A stretch of DNA of 50,219 nucleotides from NCBI GenBank assembly GCA_052034115.1, contig JBPOIZ010000019.1:1-50219 (forward strand), written 5' to 3'. Each line of letters opens with the position of its first letter. Positions within the stretch are counted from its first letter, which is position 1. The DNA comes from Lutibacillus sp052034115. GTDB lineage: Bacteria; Actinomycetota; Actinomycetes; Actinomycetales; Dermatophilaceae. The position numbers were made by a program, and so were the translations under genes. A model generated the notes under the pieces. That model did no database searches. It worked only from the letters and a program-made list of their open reading frames with translations, and had not been told where the DNA came from. This document shows, one piece after another, positions 47,956-50,219 of the stretch.

Positions 47956-49083
47956 CTACCCCGAGGCGCCGACCCGGCGCCAGGACGCAGCGGTGAGCGT
48001 GCACGGGGCGGCGTCGGCATACAGGACCCCCGGCTCGGCCAGGTCCAAGGCGATGGTGGCCTGGGTGAACGAGCGGTCGGTGTCGGGGTCGGCCGGGTTC
48101 GGGTGTGAGCACACCGGAGCGACGTGTGCATCGGTGTGCCCGATGAGTGCCGCCGCCCGGTCCTTGGGCTCGGCGGCGCCGAGCTCGGGCGCCCGCAACT
48201 CGAGGAACTCCTGACGGGCGAAGGTGTCCGTGCGGTTGGTCGTCGCCTCGCCCTGCGCCAACACCGGGTCGAGGAAGTGGTTGGCGTGGGGCAGGTGGCC
48301 GTCCATGGGCTCGATGATGCCCAGGCCGGCCGGGCTCAGCTCCAGCGCCATCGCCCCGCCATGCCGGCCATCCCACGAACTGACGGTGAGCACGGTGCTG
48401 GCACTCACATCGGCGCTGTGGGCCAGCACCAAGGCCCGGCGCAGGCTCGCTGCGTCGTCGAGCAGGTGCCGAGCCACCACATGCACCGGGACGCCCATCC
48501 CGACTCCGTCGGTGACGTGACTGAGCATGTTGAGGTGCACGCCCAGGCCGGCCGAGTTGACGCCGACCTTCCCGACGATGCCGGCCTCGGTGAAGACCAC
48601 CACGGTATGACGCCCGCCGGTCAGCCGCAGGACGACCTTGTCGGGGCGCACGGTGTCGAGCCAGTCCCAGGTCTGGATGGTGCGAGGCGGGTGCCGGTCG
48701 AGGAGGACGACGCTGGTGGAACACTCCGACACCGTCGCCGCGGCGCCGCCGGCCTCGGTCGCGAGCCGTCGGGCCACCGCGATGATCTCGGTCCGGGCGT
48801 TGAGCGCGGCCACCTGCCACAGTGGTAGACCGGCACCCTCGGCGATCCCTAGCACCTCCTCGCCCAGGGCCGGAGCCCAGGTGCTGATCGGGTCGAGGGC
48901 GGCGACGCCATACTCCTCGACCTGCGCCGCGCTCAGGCCCAGAGCAGCGAAATACCCGAGATACCGCTCCACGTTGGCGCCGATCGGGTCGGCGAGAGCC
49001 GAGCCGATGGCGCGGCCGCGAGTGCTGGGGTCGCTGTCGGTGACGGTGAGCGTGGCGGTCACCGGGACCGATGGGATCGACAC
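47956..49083 (-). CDS. C45 autoproteolytic acyltransferase/hydrolase (isopenicillin N acyltransferase-like)
   Basis: About 375 residues. The core motif VSECSTSVVLLDR holds the probable autoprocessed nucleophile Cys; WDW follows, then VFTEAGIVGKVGVNSAGLGVHLNML, typical of the C45/acyl-CoA:6-APA acyltransferase family, and PHANHFLDP. Members cleave themselves before Cys and hydrolyse or transfer acyl groups on amide substrates. GTG 49083 is just behind the aminopeptidase stop; GTG 49116 is the alternative with a short overlap. Likely co-transcribed with the aminopeptidase. Natural substrate unknown. Confidence 0.85.
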   Translation of the reverse strand: MSIPSVPVTATLTVTDSDPSTRGRAIGSALADPIGANVERYLGYFAALGLSAAQVEEYGVAALDPISTWAPALGEEVLGIAEGAGLPLWQVAALNARTEIIAVARRLATEAGGAAATVSECSTSVVLLDRHPPRTIQTWDWLDTVRPDKVVLRLTGGRHTVVVFTEAGIVGKVGVNSAGLGVHLNMLSHVTDGVGMGVPVHVVARHLLDDAASLRRALVLAHSADVSASTVLTVSSWDGRHGGAMALELSPAGLGIIEPMDGHLPHANHFLDPVLAQGEATTNRTDTFARQEFLELRAPELGAAEPKDRAAALIGHTDAHVAPVCSHPNPADPDTDRSFTQATIALDLAEPGVLYADAAPCTLTAASWRRVGASG

Positions 49084-49088
49084 GGCGG

Positions 49089-50219
49089 TCAGCGCCCTTG
49101 GATCCGGGCGATCCACGCCTCGACGTCCGCGCTGGTGCGCGGCATCCCGGCCGAGAGGTTTTCGTAGCCCTCCTCGGTGACGAGCACGTCATCCTCGATC
49201 CGCACGCCCTGGCCCCGGAAGCGTTCGGGCGCCAGCAGGTCGTCGGCCTTGAAGTAGAGCCCTGGCTCGACGGTGAGGATCATGCCGGGGCGCAGTTCGG
49301 CGTCCATGTACTCCTCGCGGGTGGCCAGCGCGCAGTCGTGGACATCGAGGCCGAGGTGGTGCGAGGTGCCGTGGACCATCCACCGGCGGTGGTGCTGGCC
49401 GTGGTCGGCGTCCAGGGTGCCCTCGACATCGACTCCGTCGGGGAGCAACCCCCAGGCGTGCAGGTGCTCGGCGATGACCCGGATCGCCGCCCCGTGGACG
49501 TCGGAGAACCTCGCGCCCGGCCGGATCGCGTCCATGCCCGCCTGCTGTGCGGCATACACCGCGTCGTAGATCTCCCGCTGGGCGCGCGTGAAGGTGCCGT
49601 CGACGGGCAGGGTGCGGGTGATGTCGGCGGTGTAGAGGCTGTCCACCTCGACCCCGGCGTCGATGAGCACGAGGTCTCCACCCGCGACGTCACCGGTGTT
49701 CTTGATCCAGTGGAGGGTATTCGCATGGTCGCCAGCTGCACAGATCGAGTCGTAGCCGACGCCGTTGCCTCGGTGGCGCGCGTGCAGCCCGAACAGGCCT
49801 TCGAGCCACCGCTCCCCTCGGCCGCGCTCGACGGCTGCCCCGAGGTCGGCGATGACCGCCTCGAAACCCACCTGTGTCGCAGCGATGGCGGCCCGCATCT
49901 GGTCGATCTCGTACTCGTCCTTGGTCATGCGCAGGATCGACAGGTATGCCGCCAGGGCGTCGTCGGCCTCGACCACCTCCTCGGTGACCTCGATGCCGGC
50001 CTCGGCGCGCACGGCGTCGACGAGTGCGGCGACGTCCCGGTCGGCGTCCCGCACCACCCGGACGGTGATCGCCCCGGCGTCCTTGGCCAAGGCGTCGCGC
50101 AGGTCGTCGATGTGCCGCGCGGTCACGTCGAGCTCGGCCTCCAGATCCTCCAGTGTCGGGCGGGCGCCGACCCAGAACTCGCCGTAGCGGGCGTCGGCGA
50201 AGAACTCCTCGGTGTCCCG
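49089..50219 (-). CDS. Xaa-Pro aminopeptidase, M24B (5' truncated by window edge)
   Basis: 377 residues of the C-terminal part are present; the frame is open to the window edge. Metal ligands are seen in DLVLIDAGVEVDSLYTADITRTLPV (two Asp), HGTSHHLGLDVHD (His), LTVEPGLYFK (Glu) and GVRIEDDVLVTEEGYENLS (Glu). An N-terminal creatinase-like domain begins just inside. It removes the N-terminal residue next to proline, in the cytosol. It leads the probable operon with the C45 gene. Confidence 0.95.
   Translation of the reverse strand, partial: RDTEEFFADARYGEFWVGARPTLEDLEAELDVTARHIDDLRDALAKDAGAITVRVVRDADRDVAALVDAVRAEAGIEVTEEVVEADDALAAYLSILRMTKDEYEIDQMRAAIAATQVGFEAVIADLGAAVERGRGERWLEGLFGLHARHRGNGVGYDSICAAGDHANTLHWIKNTGDVAGGDLVLIDAGVEVDSLYTADITRTLPVDGTFTRAQREIYDAVYAAQQAGMDAIRPGARFSDVHGAAIRVIAEHLHAWGLLPDGVDVEGTLDADHGQHHRRWMVHGTSHHLGLDVHDCALATREEYMDAELRPGMILTVEPGLYFKADDLLAPERFRGQGVRIEDDVLVTEEGYENLSAGMPRTSADVEAWIARIQGR

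Noticed and set aside
47096..49192. 698-codon minus-strand frame
   Set aside because: Out of frame with C45 and opposite to the 17M-like gene; repetitive Arg/Gly/Pro composition.

Overview
The window is about 50 kb of very GC-rich DNA with dense, short-spaced genes, GTG/TTG starts and frequent ATGA overlaps. It comes from an actinobacterium, most likely a member of Micrococcales close to Intrasporangiaceae. The taxonomy is inferred from protein style and gene content (mycothiol genes, sigE-rseA-htrA-tatB, DUF3117, fdxA-dapC); no rRNA or tRNA is visible. Both ends cut genes: ychF at the left and a Xaa-Pro aminopeptidase at the right.

Layout. 1-1.9 kb: end of ychF, then a poorly coding accessory patch with two orphan ORFs and one frameshifted gene. 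1.9-5.6 kb: ACT-domain regulator facing a possible ddaH / P-loop GTPase / sir2 operon. 5.6-11.7 kb: lipoprotein, typA, an LpqW-like lipoprotein, mshB and a flavin reductase. 11.7-20.4 kb: accessory block with an SDR, two LtrA paralogues, a secreted protein with a sortase-type motif at its N-terminus, a mycothiol-type enzyme, a TetR/membrane pair, NIPSNAP and dienelactone hydrolase. 20.4-20.65 kb: a well-promoted 27-codon gene on the minus strand. 20.7-27.7 kb: GNAT, fdxA, dapC, gltA, a lysozyme-like secreted protein, and dapD/dapE from a divergent promoter. 27.8-32.3 kb: LOG-family protein, DivIVA-like, SRPBCC, tag, a GT-C-like mannosyltransferase, enoyl-CoA hydratase, DUF3117. 32.4-40.4 kb: pepA, O-methyltransferase, sigE-rseA-htrA-tatB, peptidoglycan-binding protein, mrp, PPOx-like protein. 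40.5-47.3 kb: two malyl-CoA lyase-type genes, RIO kinase, PIG-L deacetylase, acyl-CoA dehydrogenase and a histidine-rich membrane module. 47.3-50.2 kb: Rv1234-like stress protein, C45 acyltransferase/hydrolase, Xaa-Pro aminopeptidase.

How it works together. The backbone keeps the order of the Mycobacterium tuberculosis region from about Rv1165 to Rv1234 (typA, lpqW, mshB, fdxC, dapC, dapD, dapE, LOG, DivIVA-like, tag, DUF3117, OMT, sigE, rseA, htrA, tatB, mrp, Rv1234). Themes are lysine/meso-diaminopimelate synthesis, mycothiol, and the sigma-E envelope stress response. Non-syntenic genes interrupt this backbone, and the most unusual observations lie there. Many starts lie 6-7 nt after a TANNNT-like hexamer, the signature of leaderless transcripts; I used this to set several starts.
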